Source: Capitulum mitella (taxonomy: Eukaryota; Arthropoda; Thecostraca; Pollicipedomorpha; Pollicipedidae). From it: a DNA stretch of 64,000 nt. Positions 45,601 to 53,389 of this stretch are shown here, piece after piece. A program made the translations under genes and the position numbers. Every line of letters begins with the position of its first letter. Within the stretch, counting starts at the first letter, position 1. Under the pieces are notes generated by a model, which searched no databases, was not told where the DNA came from, and saw only the letters and a program-made list of their open reading frames with translations. The stretch covers positions 17,781,081-17,845,080 of the forward strand of contig CP099848.1 of assembly GCA_030062745.1 (NCBI GenBank). Direction: 5' to 3'.

Positions 45601-47448
45601 GGCCGCCGTAGCCGAACGCGGTATGAAATTAACTGGTACTAATTCTAGCGTTTCTTTATTTTTGCGACATAAGCCTTTCCAGTGCATATTAATCCTAGTG
45701 GTTGTTGTGATGGTTTCTCATGCTCAAGTCTTGAAAAAATTGAGATTAATCTGCACAATTGGCGGGGCTTCATTCGCGAAACTCTGTTTATTTCCAAAAT
45801 ATGAAGTTTTTGAAACTGTGAACCTCCTAGTATTACCTGGAACTGGGCGAGCCAGTTGTGCCACTTTCTACCCTTTTATGAGTAATTTGTCGCTGGTTTT
45901 GACTACGCTGCATTTTGGCTCGTGATATTTATTCGTGTCCTGATCTGAGGTCAGTGGCTGGAAGTCTTTGGTCCTTTGCCCATTGACGAAAACTAGAGGT
46001 TTGCGACATCCCACACTATAAATGTTTCGAAAAATTCCGTCAGTTTCCGGAAAAACGACATCTTGAACATGGGGTTGACCGTAGGTCAATGGTCCGGAAA
46101 AATCTGAGGTAGCAGATTTGTTACATCTGTCATGATCTGTAATCCCTGAAAGTATAATTATAATATGCTTTCCAAAAAACTTAAAGCTAAACCTTTCTGG
46201 GCATAGCTCCGCTTGACCGGACCTAGGTCAGACACCTTACCTGACATGAGGCAAAACTTGGACACAAGGTGCAAAAATGGTCAAGCAAAATGTACAGGAA
46301 GTTTCGTGGCGCTGCGTTTGTTCGTTCTCTCGCAGTCTTGGAAAACCTCATTGGGGTGGTCAACGGTCCCCCCCAGTCAGGAGAGGGTTAAGAAATTCGG
46401 CGAAAGACATTCGCCATTCCACTGGTGCGGATCGCTTGATGTACCTCCGACGTGGTGGGGCGGATGTGGCCCGTTAAGCCGCGATCACGTGATGTCCAAG
46501 AGCGACGAGGCCTCGTCGAATGTCACACTTGTGTGCCATGTGTTTCAGAAATGTTTTGGGTCCCGTGTTCTCCGGAATCGTCACCGACGCCTTCGGCTTT
46601 CCCGTCATGATGACGTGCATTTCTGTCGGCACACTTCTCTGCGTAAGTTCCTATACCTGCAGGCAAAGCATCGATAGTTACTCTTGGTGTCATCGGATAA
46701 AGGATGGTAAGTTCTTGTGGATGTGATAAACAATATCAGTATCAGCATAAGTCAGTTTCAGCTGTAATTATCAAGGTTGGATGTTCCTCAAGTGATCGTG
46801 TTCCAACATTATTTTAGGTAGTTAATTTGTGGCTAATGCCCGCAGATCGGCTGTTAAATTACCATGACTGGTGTTTCGGACGTTGTCCTCGAATAGCCAG
46901 TCATACTGACTTAGTACCGTCTGAAAAAGTCATACGTAATCCAAAATGCTCGCATCAAGACCCAGCCTTCAGCTGGCTTCCATTTCCTATCAGATTTGGG
47001 CACACGTCAGATTTTCGAGTGTTATTACCCTTCTTCATCTTAAGCTTCTTTTACGATGGCGCTGCACTCTCCAGTCAAGTACATTTTGAAAATCGATCTA
47101 ACAGACCCCAGGACTGTATCGCTATTGCCCGCCGCCACCGCTTGAAGCAAAGCAAGGTTCATCATAGATTTCTTTCGTTAACACCATGTTTTTCTTCTGC
47201 CATGCACTTATCTGTAACCCACGTAGAAGACGTATCATTAGGCACACATTTTATCCATTCTCGGCTGCAAGTCCGCAACCAAAAGTGAAGATTGCCATCT
47301 GCCTCTTCAGGCGTTCCTGACGATGCTGCAGGCGTGTCGCATTGGCAGCACCTGCTGCAGCACTCTGCGCAGAAAGCTGACTGGAGTCAGCGATGACCCG
47401 GAGCGTCGACCACTACTGGACGGCCGCGAAAGGCGCGCCAGCGTGTAG
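30193..47448 (+). CDS. SLC18B1: SLC18B1-like MFS transporter (14 coding exons)
   Basis: Coding exons: 30193-30271, 30823-about 31285, about 31832-31955, 33361-33456, 34124-34197, 35053-35180, 36428-36516, 36846-36936, 41143-41291, 42194-42310, 43287-43459, 45186-45260, 46549-46642 and 47311-47448. All phases agree, giving about 629 residues. SLC18B1 is a proton-coupled polyamine exchanger of secretory vesicles with 12 membrane helices in the major facilitator superfamily. Visible matches to the family are helix 1 (VGIGLGELLQGCCGAILIPF), VIGLVFSCFALTQFL, the antiporter motif C region GVSIGPAIGGGLYE, LPFYVLGGVLI, and the late NGLEDDVATQAFVSSVWWAV. The C-tail ERRPLL is an acidic dileucine sorting signal. 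The first 180 or so residues are a hydrophilic Pro/Ala/Glu-rich extension, longer than the N-terminus of the human protein. The exon 2/3 junction is the only uncertain join. No breaks are seen, so it is probably functional. The vesicular polyamine role is inferred from the family. Confidence 0.9.
30632..30722. repeat. (TG)n/(TA)n microsatellite, intron 1
   Basis: ATATATATGTG followed by a long run of TG and GGTGTG units, just upstream of exon 2. Confidence 0.9.
30823..31285 (+). CDS. SLC18B1: SLC18B1-like exon 2 (3' edge uncertain)
   Basis: The acceptor TTCCCATTTCAG is followed by DRGTPPPHVDDGDQPGKLD, then PPPVAALPPPPDALLADDPL and VSYSRSGLASVY. It is very GC-rich and encodes the cytosolic N-terminal extension. 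Phase 2 is needed to meet exon 3. ATCAG|GTCAGG (end at 31,270) and AGCAG|GTACCG (end at 31,285) both qualify. TACA|GTACGG at 31,218 has the wrong phase. Both candidates lie at the start of a tandem repeat. Confidence 0.7.
31255..31490. repeat. Minisatellite in intron 2, beginning at the exon 2 donor
   Basis: Degenerate units of about 45-55 bp around CTGGACCAGATCAGGTCAGG and GATCAACGTGAACCAGATCA recur to about 31,490. Each carries a CAGGTC or CAGGT core resembling a splice donor. This is why the end of exon 2 cannot be fixed by eye. Confidence 0.7.
31832..31955 (+). CDS. SLC18B1: SLC18B1-like exon 3 (transmembrane helix 1)
   Basis: It encodes NPSAPGGLTSSQKKILVGIG, then LGELLQGCCGAILIPFFPSE. 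The donor is GCGAG|GTGAG, phase 0. The acceptor is either ATTGCCAG (start 31,832) or ATCGCAG (start 31,802); both give the same frame. Confidence 0.85.
31956..33360. other. Intron 3, nothing recognised
   Basis: AT-rich intron of about 1.4 kb with GTGAGT-like donor and CCCGCAG acceptor. No repeat family or gene recognised inside. Confidence 0.5.
33361..33456 (+). CDS. SLC18B1: SLC18B1-like exon 4
   Basis: The acceptor is CTTACCCGCAG and the donor CTG|GTAAGG. The 32 codons run from AQARGVSG to SLVAGRL, covering helix 2. Confidence 0.9.
34124..34197 (+). CDS. SLC18B1: SLC18B1-like exon 5
   Basis: The acceptor is TTGTTTTACAG and the donor TTTCGG|GTACGG. It encodes IPKLGMSQQMCWGLLMTGLS and a short tail, and ends in phase 2. 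Confidence 0.88.
35053..35180 (+). CDS. SLC18B1: SLC18B1-like exon 6 (GC splice donor)
   Basis: The acceptor is TTTCGCTTCAG. It encodes ALDFIQNDSLFIALCFVVRI, then ISAVGASLYVTSSMTFVANQ and FP. The exon ends TTTCCAG before GCGAGT, which puts the next exon in frame as D-TMNLAIG. No GT donor nearby gives the required phase 1. Confidence 0.88.
35181..36427 (+). other. GC-AG intron (intron 6)
   Basis: The intron begins CCAG|GCGAGTGG and ends CTCTCCGCAG. GC donors are a known minor class and usually keep strong pairing elsewhere. Here the surrounding bases AG|GCGAGT are close to the donor consensus. Confidence 0.8.
36428..36516 (+). CDS. SLC18B1: SLC18B1-like exon 7 (motif C)
   Basis: The acceptor is CCTCTCCGCAG and the donor TATGAG|GTAGGC. 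It encodes TMNLAIGIVETCSAIGVSIG, then PAIGGGLYE, the glycine-rich antiporter motif of helix 5. Confidence 0.9.
36846..36936 (+). CDS. SLC18B1: SLC18B1-like exon 8 (helix 6)
   Basis: The acceptor is GTGCTTTCAG and the donor CGCAG|GTGAGA. It encodes LGGYGLPFYVLGGVLILSVA, then LNVFLIPWIA, the same block as GYEVPFIVLGCVVLL in human SLC18B1. Confidence 0.9.
36937..38330. other. Intron 8, left part
   Basis: This is the largest intron (about 4.2 kb). The stretch has several GGTCAGGTCA- and TTGACCT-like short repeats at about 37,290-37,330 and 37,955-37,990. No gene recognised. A poly-C run lies at about 38,240. Confidence 0.45.
38340..39140. repeat. Minisatellite in intron 8, about 60-bp unit
   Basis: From about 38,640, roughly eight units of about 60 bp repeat with high identity: GGTCAGTGTCGGCTGGGGCT, GTTGCAGTGTGGGTGATATC, GGCTGGAGATACTGCCGTGT. 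To the left are shorter, more diverged units sharing GCTGGGGCTGTTGC. Open frames such as VSVGWGCCSVGDIGWRYCRV are by-products of the repeat. Confidence 0.92.
39141..41142. other. Intron 8, right part, nothing recognised
   Basis: No exon or element recognised in about 2 kb between the minisatellite and exon 9. Confidence 0.45.
41143..41291 (+). CDS. SLC18B1: SLC18B1-like exon 9 (central loop and helix 7)
   Basis: The acceptor is GTGCCCTCAG and the donor GCCACG|GTCAGT. It encodes DTGPRPDLARMTRALVRSSE, NWLCMAVLMTISIDWTAMEP and GIQPYATAT. Its last bases are the first unit of the intron 9 minisatellite. Confidence 0.88.
41281..41885. repeat. Minisatellite spanning the exon 9 donor and intron 9, about 50-bp unit
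   Basis: About a dozen units of about 50 bp alternate two subtypes, built on CACGGCCACGGTCAGTGCC, CTGTAGGGAGCTGGATGTTA and TTCCTGATCC. The first unit is the last coding bases of exon 9 plus its donor. Several later units keep the same GCCACG|GTCAGT junction, and one, at about 41,431, reads GCCACG|GTGAGT. Confidence 0.92.
42194..42310 (+). CDS. SLC18B1: SLC18B1-like exon 10 (helix 8)
   Basis: The acceptor is GGCGTTTTCAG and the donor TTTCAG|GTGAGC. The 39 codons include LGITAPQMGLYFLVASGAYA and VVSVFWGKLADA, matching the SPLFGLLSD block of the family. Confidence 0.9.
42311..43286. other. Intron 10, nothing recognised
   Basis: About 1 kb, ending in a GC-rich tract before exon 11. A poly-C run lies at about 42,983. 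No repeat or gene recognised. Confidence 0.45.
43287..43459 (+). CDS. SLC18B1: SLC18B1-like exon 11 (helices 9-10)
   Basis: The acceptor is GTGCTGCCGCCAG and the donor ACAGT|GTGAGT. It encodes TSICTAGSAVSLLLMAPSPV, TWWLLGIGMTMNEVFAAGAF and IPLFGNMLTST. It ends in phase 2. Confidence 0.87.
43460..44535. other. Intron 11, left part, nothing recognised
   Basis: Open frames on both strands here, including one of 157 codons on the minus strand, lack similarity to any protein I know. Confidence 0.45.
44540..45150. repeat. Minisatellite in intron 11, 32-bp unit
   Basis: About 18-20 units of about 32 bp follow the pattern ACCAGTCTGTGACGTGGTCG, then TATCTTTACTGT, with substitutions and small indels. 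The array ends about 40 bp before exon 12, so it abuts the splice acceptor region. Confidence 0.92.
45186..45260 (+). CDS. SLC18B1: SLC18B1-like exon 12
   Basis: The acceptor is CTGTCCTGGCAG and the donor ATCGG|GTGGGT. It encodes ANGLEDDVATQAFVSSVWWA, then VFSI, aligning with the human ENGFEEGLSTLGLVSGLFSA stretch. Confidence 0.88.
45261..46548. other. Intron 12, nothing recognised
   Basis: About 1.3 kb with no recognised repeat or gene. Confidence 0.45.
46549..46642 (+). CDS. SLC18B1: SLC18B1-like exon 13 (helix 11)
   Basis: The acceptor is CCATGTGTTTCAG and the donor CTCTGC|GTAAGT. It encodes NVLGPVFSGIVTDAFGFPVM, then MTCISVGTLLC. Confidence 0.9.
46643..47310. other. Intron 13, nothing recognised
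   Basis: About 0.67 kb. A 153-codon open frame overlaps its right part but has no recognisable content. Confidence 0.45.
47311..47448 (+). CDS. SLC18B1: SLC18B1-like exon 14 (C-terminus and stop)
   Basis: The acceptor is TGCCTCTTCAG. It encodes AFLTMLQACRIGSTCCSTLR, then RKLTGVSDDPERRPLLDGRE and RRASV, with TAG at 47,446-47,448. It includes the ERRPLL acidic dileucine motif, comparable to the ERTTLL tail of human SLC18B1. Confidence 0.88.
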   Translation, partial: AFLTMLQACRIGSTCCSTLRRKLTGVSDDPERRPLLDGRERRASV

Positions 47449-47721
47449 CGACATCGTTGGCCGCACTGCCATAGTGTAGTGTGTTTTCCCGTGCATAGAT
47501 GGCAGTACGCACGCACAGTACCACTGCATCGGGTGGCGAGCTAGCCTTTGTTAAAGTGGCGCGCCATCATTAAAACATGGCGGTGGTAGACCTCATGTTG
47601 TATTTCTGAACATGCTAGGTCGGAAGCGGGAAATATTGCAGAGGACAGCGATGGACAATCGCTATATTACCTTGTCAGACTGTATTTATATGTTATATTC
47701 ATATGCTGAACGCAGGACGGA

Positions 47722-47727
47722 AATAAA
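47722..47727 (+). promoter_or_regulatory. Candidate polyadenylation signal
   Basis: AATAAA about 275 bp past the stop codon of the SLC18B1-like gene. An ATTAAA lies nearer, at about 47,569. Which one is used cannot be told from sequence alone. Confidence 0.4.
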
Positions 47728-47899
47728 CCTGTTTTGTAAGATCCCTATTATTGCAGGTGCAATTTCCAGGCAATCTGACCGTTTACTAAAAAGAAGCACT
47801 GGAAATAAGAAAGTACGGCAGTGTAAAAATGCGAAATGCGGGAAAATTCAGTATTGCTAGCCATCACATCGGGCTACGTCTCCCATTTTGCATGGTCGT

Positions 47900-48350
47900 T
47901 TCCCCACGTTTGTTTTTATTTTCAGTTGAGTTTCATCTGCCCATGTTCGTGGAGGCACTGATTTAGAAAAAACTAGATAAATTCTGTCTTCTGCACAGGC
48001 CGTGTTAAACATCGAAGTAGCGATAGAGAGGGAGAAGATAACAACCGCAATTTATGAAATAATAGGACCACGCGATCTTCGTTTGTGTCTTCTTGTGCTG
48101 TTAGGAGGAATTATTTTTAACATTAATTATCGCTAATAATATTAATTACTGACTGCAGTTACGAAGTCATAACCATTTATAAAGGTGCGAAGGAAAACCA
48201 TAGCTGACTGCTAGCAATGTACCCAAAAATAGCGAAGGTACTATACATAGTCCCACCATTAGCAGTCTGGTTCATGATAATTAGATACCATTGCATTAAG
48301 CACAACCTTGATGAACGTTCACCTAGTGTTGCGAAAAAGCCAGCGAAGGC
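47900..48350. other. Intergenic, nothing recognised
   Basis: AT-rich DNA between the end of the transporter gene and the DDE transposon. No feature recognised. Confidence 0.4.
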
Positions 48351-48351
48351 C

Positions 48352-51316
48352 TGCACTAGAGTGGCACTTATTCGGGCGTAATTTTTTTTTGGAGAATTTC
48401 TACCGGGACGGGCAGCCAAACTGTTCTATCCCCGGCAAAAACAAGGTGTGTATTTTTGGGGGGGAAAATTTTTATGTTTAGAGGTCGCTCAACGAGGTCA
48501 AAGTTTCTATTTTTTGGGGGAAAATAATTTTTTTCAGTATTTTGTTTTTAATGTTTCTCATTCTAAATCTGTCATTTGTAGTAATGAACAGCGTCACACT
48601 TAGTGTAAATAACATATATTCAACACTCTTGGTTCCAGGTAGACCCCCTCTTCTCGAGAATTAGCCCTTTAAAGGGGGTGGGTGGGGGGTCTCATGTGTG
48701 CCCAGCTCATGCCAGCTACCACTCATTTTCGCCTAGTTTGCAGTCACAGTGGACTTGCGGGCGTTGGACATCTGCGCCGGTGCTCCTCGACGACCTGTAG
48801 CAGGAACTGCTTCTGGCCCTCGTCCTTGGTGAGGGCCAAGTTGAACTCCTGCATCAGCGCGACGTCCCGCTCCGCGAAGTCGTTGACGACGCGGAGTGAG
48901 TTGACGCGGCGAGAGGCGGCGTTGTAGGAGGGTTCCTTCCTCCCAGTAGGCCGGATCCTTGTCGAGGAAGTCTGTCTCCAGGCCGAGAAGCGTGAAGAAG
49001 CTGGCGGAGCCAGTCGTGACGAAGTTTGCCACCGTCTTGTTGGAGACCGACGCCGCCGTGAGCTCGACTTGGGCTCGGCGAGGGGGATCCTCGGGTCCCT
49101 CCTCCTCGCGTAGCGCTATGACCATCTCGCGCTTGGTCGCGAGCGTCACTTCCTCGTCGAAGAAGGCGAGCGCGACCAGTCGCTCGCTCAGATACCAGAG
49201 GTGACGGCCGAAGACGGCGGCCGTCGCCTTGGACACCGGCTTGTCCTGGTACTTGAGGAGCGACTTGAGGAAGCCGAGGTCCTGAGCCGGGGCAGACGCC
49301 GGAATCGGCGCCTTGAACCAGGCCGTGACGTACGTGGAAACCACAAACGCCACGGCTCGCTGGATGCCGCTCTTCCCGTGAAGTGAGCCGGAACTGTGCG
49401 CGGAAGAGATATATTTTCACCGAGTAAATGGCCTTGGCCATCCAGCGCACCCGGCGCAGTGCACCGGGGCGGGCGATCCTCACACCTCGCTTCGGAACGC
49501 CGCCCAGGACAATCGTGGCCAGCTCCAGTAGCTCGCGGTAGTCATCGCGTGGGTGCTGGTCGTCGAGGAGGCGGTCGAACTGCGCAAGGAGGTCGTCGCG
49601 GCATATCGCAGTCGTCGAAGGGCTCTGGCGCTGTCCTATCTAACGATGCCCAATTTGCCTGGGAGCGCTTGAATAAAGGAACGTCCGGGCCGCTGGACGG
49701 GCCGAGACAGACGGTGAACGCCTTCTCCAGGAGAAGTTCATAAACATGGTGGCGACAGGCCAGGTGGAGCACGTCCTGGTCGAGCCGCTGCTCGATGATC
49801 GTGCAGGCCCCGGCGCTGAGGCCGGTGTTAGAGGCAGTGGTGTCGAAATGAGCGCCCTCACTCGGTCGTTCACCTCCCAGTCATCGAGCGCCGCGAGGAC
49901 AGCGTCAGCGGCGGCCTTTCCGGTGCCGTTGGGAAGCTTCGGCACGGCCAGGAGCTTCGACACGCCGTCACCGGAGACGAGGACCGGAAGTCGGTCGACG
50001 GCTGGTCCGCCGTCGACGCCTAGAACGATTTTCCCATCCCAGTGGACCGTGAGCGGGACGGTCGGTGCAAAGGTGGCCTTGATCTCGGTAGCCTTAGCCT
50101 TCCGGAACTGCATCCGGGACTTGCGAAATGACTCATGGTTGATGACCAGCTCTTCAGGTTTGTGTCCCAGGCTCCGAGCCGCCGCCGTCAGGACGTAGAC
50201 ACCATCGCGGTTGGACATCTTTGTCCGGTCCATCGCGGCGGCTAGCTCTGTGTTGATGAGCTTCGTTGCCGCGCGGCGACGCTTGGGCGGTAAACACGCT
50301 GCTGTAGAAGTCGAGGGGCCCGGGGTCGATGGACCGGGCGAGTCGTCGCCGTCGCGCTCTTGGTGGACGGAGCGAGTGGGGCTGATGACGGCACTAGAGG
50401 AGCTGGAAGAGGCCAACTGCGCAGTCTCGTCGAGAGTCTGCCGCTCGATCTCAGCCGTCTCTCGATATCGCTGTGTCGCCTCCTCCTTCTTCCGCTTCCG
50501 GTTCTCGAGGGCGGCCAGGGTCATGTCCTTCGCCGCCATGCATCCGCGCCGCCCCTTCTCGCGCTGGGCCTTGAGGAACTCTTTGTCCTCGTTGATCGTC
50601 ATCGTCGCCAGAGCGTCCTGATGCGCGATGTCAAAGAGACCGGTCGCCGACTCGACAGACTCCTTCTCCTTCGTCTCCTGCGTCTTGGTCCGCCGCTTCT
50701 TGTTTTTCTTGAGCACCTTCCACTTCTCGTGGAGGCGGATGATCTGTTCCTGCGCGCGCTGCCTTTTCTGCATCGGGATATGTGCGCGCTCCCAGAAGGG
50801 TATCACGGCGGTCATTGTCACCGCCGCCGCCTCCTTCACCGTCTTCTTTTGGTCCACCGTCCCCGTGACTGAGCCCACAGTCACCGTCCCCGTGACGTCC
50901 ACAGTCACCGTCCCCGTGGCTGAGCCCGAGTCCAGAGAACACAAAACGTTTCGAAACGACCCGACGAAGCAAGTCACCCTTACACCCGTCGTGGTGAAAC
51001 GTTTTACACTCCTGAACAGAGTCAGAAGGCAGGTGCCCAGAATCACAAGTGTTGAATAAAATATGTTATTTAGCTCAAATATGACAATAATCAATGCAAA
51101 AAATGACTCATTTACAATGGGAAAAATGAAACAAAATATTGAAAAAGTCAGTTTTTTCGCCAAAAATATAAACTTTGATCTCCTTGAGCGACCTGTAAAT
51201 ATTAATATTTTTCAAAAACAAATTGCACACGTTGTTTTTGCCAGGGATAGAACAGATCGGCTGCCCGTCCCAGTAGAAATTCAAAATGTCGAAAATAAGT
51301 GCCACCTTAGCCTGCA
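48352..51316 (-). mobile_element. DDE-type DNA transposon with about 290-bp terminal inverted repeats
   Basis: The left arm (about 48,356-48,645) and the reverse complement of the right arm (about 51,030-51,312) align throughout. Shared blocks include GTGGCACTTATT, AATTTCTACCGGGACGGGCA (A/G variant), CTGTTCTATCCC, GGCAAAAACAA, GGTCGCTCAA, GGTCAAAGTTT-like, CAGTATTTTGTTT-like and TAAATAACATAT. Both ends lie beside TGCA, a possible 4-bp target duplication. Between the arms, on the minus strand, is a broken transposase-like gene. Total length is about 2.96 kb. The superfamily is not assigned. Confidence 0.85.
48733..50950 (-). pseudogene. Transposase-like gene, broken, family known but unnamed here
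   Basis: Read on the minus strand, the first and longest frame (about 50,950-49,680) has a helical, Lys/Arg-rich N-terminus (IPFWERAHIPMQKRQRAQEQ, EKGRRGCMAAKDMTLAALEN), a Ser/Pro-rich linker, then LTVHWDGKIVLGVDG, typical of the first Asp strand of an RNase H-like core. Other frames continue with LHLACRHHVYELLLEKAFTV, CLGPSSGPDVPLFKR, and near the end RHLWYLSERLVALAFFDEEV. I have the impression of similar proteins in many invertebrate genomes, usually multicopy and unannotated. Reading frame changes occur at least three times, so this copy is inactive. Its GC-rich coding composition contrasts with the AT-rich terminal repeats. Confidence 0.75.
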
Positions 51317-51482
51317 CCCATTTAGATATTTTGTTTTGCGTGCTCTCTAATCAACTTCAGTGAACCTTGCAGAATACTTGTCTTGAAATCGTGGTCAAAA
51401 CTAAAATCAATGAAACGATCTTTCAATGACACCAGGTAATTTCAACCAGGTGCCTACTACGAAAAACAACGCAAAACTACAG

Positions 51483-51590
51483 CACAAGTAGAGTATTCCT
51501 CCGAGCTGACGAGAAATGAAGCCCTCCAACAATTTGCGATGATCAAAGACTTTGACAAATGTACAAGCTACATCAAGCAGAAGTACACAG
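51483..51590 (+). other. Possible isolated exon
   Basis: An open stretch between an AG (AAACTACAG) and a good donor (ACACAG|GTAATA) encodes QVEYSSELTRNEALQQFAMI, then KDFDKCTSYIKQKYT. Composition is protein-like and charged. I do not recognise it, and no partner exon was found on either side. It may equally be chance or part of an older element. Confidence 0.25.
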
Positions 51591-51796
51591 GTAATATGCT
51601 AATTCATTTTCCGAGAGCACGTCCTATTCATATCGCTATGTCTTGTTCCAGCACTTCCTGACGATACCCATTCAGGCTCACGGTTGATGCCAATTTGTCA
51701 CTAAGGCGCACAAATGCGCGAAGTACATACTTGGCTCGTTATTTTTATTTTTTTAATTCTCGTGAAACCAATATGAAAGGAAATGAATCTGTCAGG

Positions 51797-52005
51797 CAGA
51801 GGTGGCGATCTGTATTCTTTCGAGGGGGCCCTGGCCCACCCAGTGTTGATTTGGGGCCCTCCAACGTTGGTTTGGGCCCCTCCGATATTTTCTGCCACTT
51901 TTAAAGGGAATTGGATAAACATAACGAAAGAAACGACCCCAATAGATAAAAGATAGGCAGGAAGTATAGAATAAGGCATAAAGTGAAGTATCTATGTTTC
52001 CGTCG

Positions 52006-52037
<32 letters not shown>

Positions 52038-52209
52038 CGGTGTATATCATATCTTTATAGGTATATATATATATATATATATATATGCATGCCTATAAAC
52101 ATAGGATATACGTAGTTTTTATTTGACAAATAGTAAAAAATGGGGGGAGGTCAGGCTGCCGGGCCCACGGCTCGGTCCACCCAATTATTTAGAGAAATTG
52201 ACGTCCCTG
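51797..52209 (+). mobile_element. hAT-type MITE, CAGAGGTGTTGATTT family (copy 3, both ends)
   Basis: It starts CAGAGGTGGCGATCTGTATT and ends, in reverse, CAGGGACGTCAATTTCTCTA. The flanks CTGTCAGG and CTGGCAGG agree at seven of eight bases, a clear 8-bp duplication. The interior matches copies 1 and 2 (GGGCCCTGGCCCACCCAGTG, TTTTCTGCCACTTTTAAAGG, TTGACAAATAGTAA). It contains two (TA)n runs. Confidence 0.87.
52009..52087. repeat. Two (TA)n runs inside MITE copy 3
   Basis: Pure TA runs at about 52,009-52,035 and 52,062-52,085, separated by about 27 bp. Confidence 0.9.
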
Positions 52210-53052
52210 CTGGCAGGATACTGGAGTTCAAAAGTGATGCAACTGCTTCAGTAAGCCGCGCGCGATTAAATGGTATGCTTGCCGGAACGACTAGCGACGT
52301 CTTACGACACACAACTTAATACTATAAACACCTGAGCCAAGAAGCTGGGTGTCCCAACCCTTACACAGACTATGCTTGCCGAACGGAACAAACAGCTTCA
52401 TGTGGGCATTACGATTTGGAATTCAGGTTTTAAGCTGGAAGGGAAAATGAGTTCAATTTCGGCCACTTATTCCCCTGGTGTGATCAAAATCGAAAACAGT
52501 AAATGAGGTGAGATATGCATCTTGTTTGAAAGGACGTTTCTTGAACCAGTACAGCCATCATCACTAGTCTTCAGATGCATTAACTCATAGGAACAACGGA
52601 GGGGAAAAAGAGTGGCCAGATGCACGCAGTTTCCATGTTTGGGAAAATTAGCAGTATGGGAGGGTGGGACTAGTCGTTGCACAGGTACGTTGATACGGTG
52701 GCAATTGCTCACACCACGTGACTTCCGACCTTGAAATATCTCGTCGTCACTGCCTATTTTGGCGCCAAACGTGGCGGTTGGGATGGTAATTAGAATGGGG
52801 CTAATTGCTTAACGTAAAGTAGATTTTATTGGCCCGGTTACCCATTCATTTTCTGTTTTACAATTTGAGGTTTAAGTCCATGATATATGCATTTTGGAAG
52901 CATTAATCACCTACTTCCTACATAGTATTACGCTTATCTATACCAATCATACCATTCATGTTAAATCCTGCCGCAGCTTGCGGCACGTCGCATGGCGAGA
53001 GGACGGGCAACTTGTTACACGCTGTAACAATAAGCCTCAGTGTGTTTGGCAG
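52210..53052. other. Intergenic, nothing recognised
   Basis: No exon-like frame and no element ends recognised. Confidence 0.4.
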
Positions 53053-53182
53053 CAGGGACTTAGCAAGGGGAGCCATGGGGGAGACGGCCGCCCTCTGAGC
53101 CAATCAGCGTACATTAGATATATAGCGATTTTGTACGAATACGGAATAGTGATCATATATATATATATATATATATATTGTA

Positions 53183-53213
<31 letters not shown>

Positions 53214-53389
53214 GTGTGTGTGTGTTTGTGTTGCAAAAACAAACATTATATGTATTCCTGTTGGTTAAATATGAGATCAGTTACGTAAAGTTGCTGTTTT
53301 TTCGTATAAACTTCGACATATGCCAGTGGTATATGACAAAATTTGGCATTTGCCCCCATCCGCAGAGGAAGGTCCCGGCTAAGTGCCTG
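53053..53389. mobile_element. hAT-type MITE, CAGGGACGTAGCC family (second copy)
   Basis: The left end is CAGGGACTTAGCAAGG, and the right end in reverse is CAGGCACTTAGCCGGGA. The flanks TTTGGCAG and TTTGGAAG agree at seven of eight bases, an 8-bp duplication. The interior matches 14,814-15,080 (AGATATATAGCGATTTTGTA, AGTGATCATATA, CATATGCCAGTGGTATATGA). It is enlarged by a (TA)n(TG)n microsatellite where the other copy has only ACATGTTG. Confidence 0.85.
53155..53230. repeat. (TA)n(TG)n compound microsatellite
   Basis: TA repeats, then TG repeats with a few interruptions, inside the MITE. Confidence 0.92.

Noticed and set aside
53186-53268. Runs of Cys-Val codons (CVCVCV)
   Set aside because: Direct translation of a (TG)n microsatellite.
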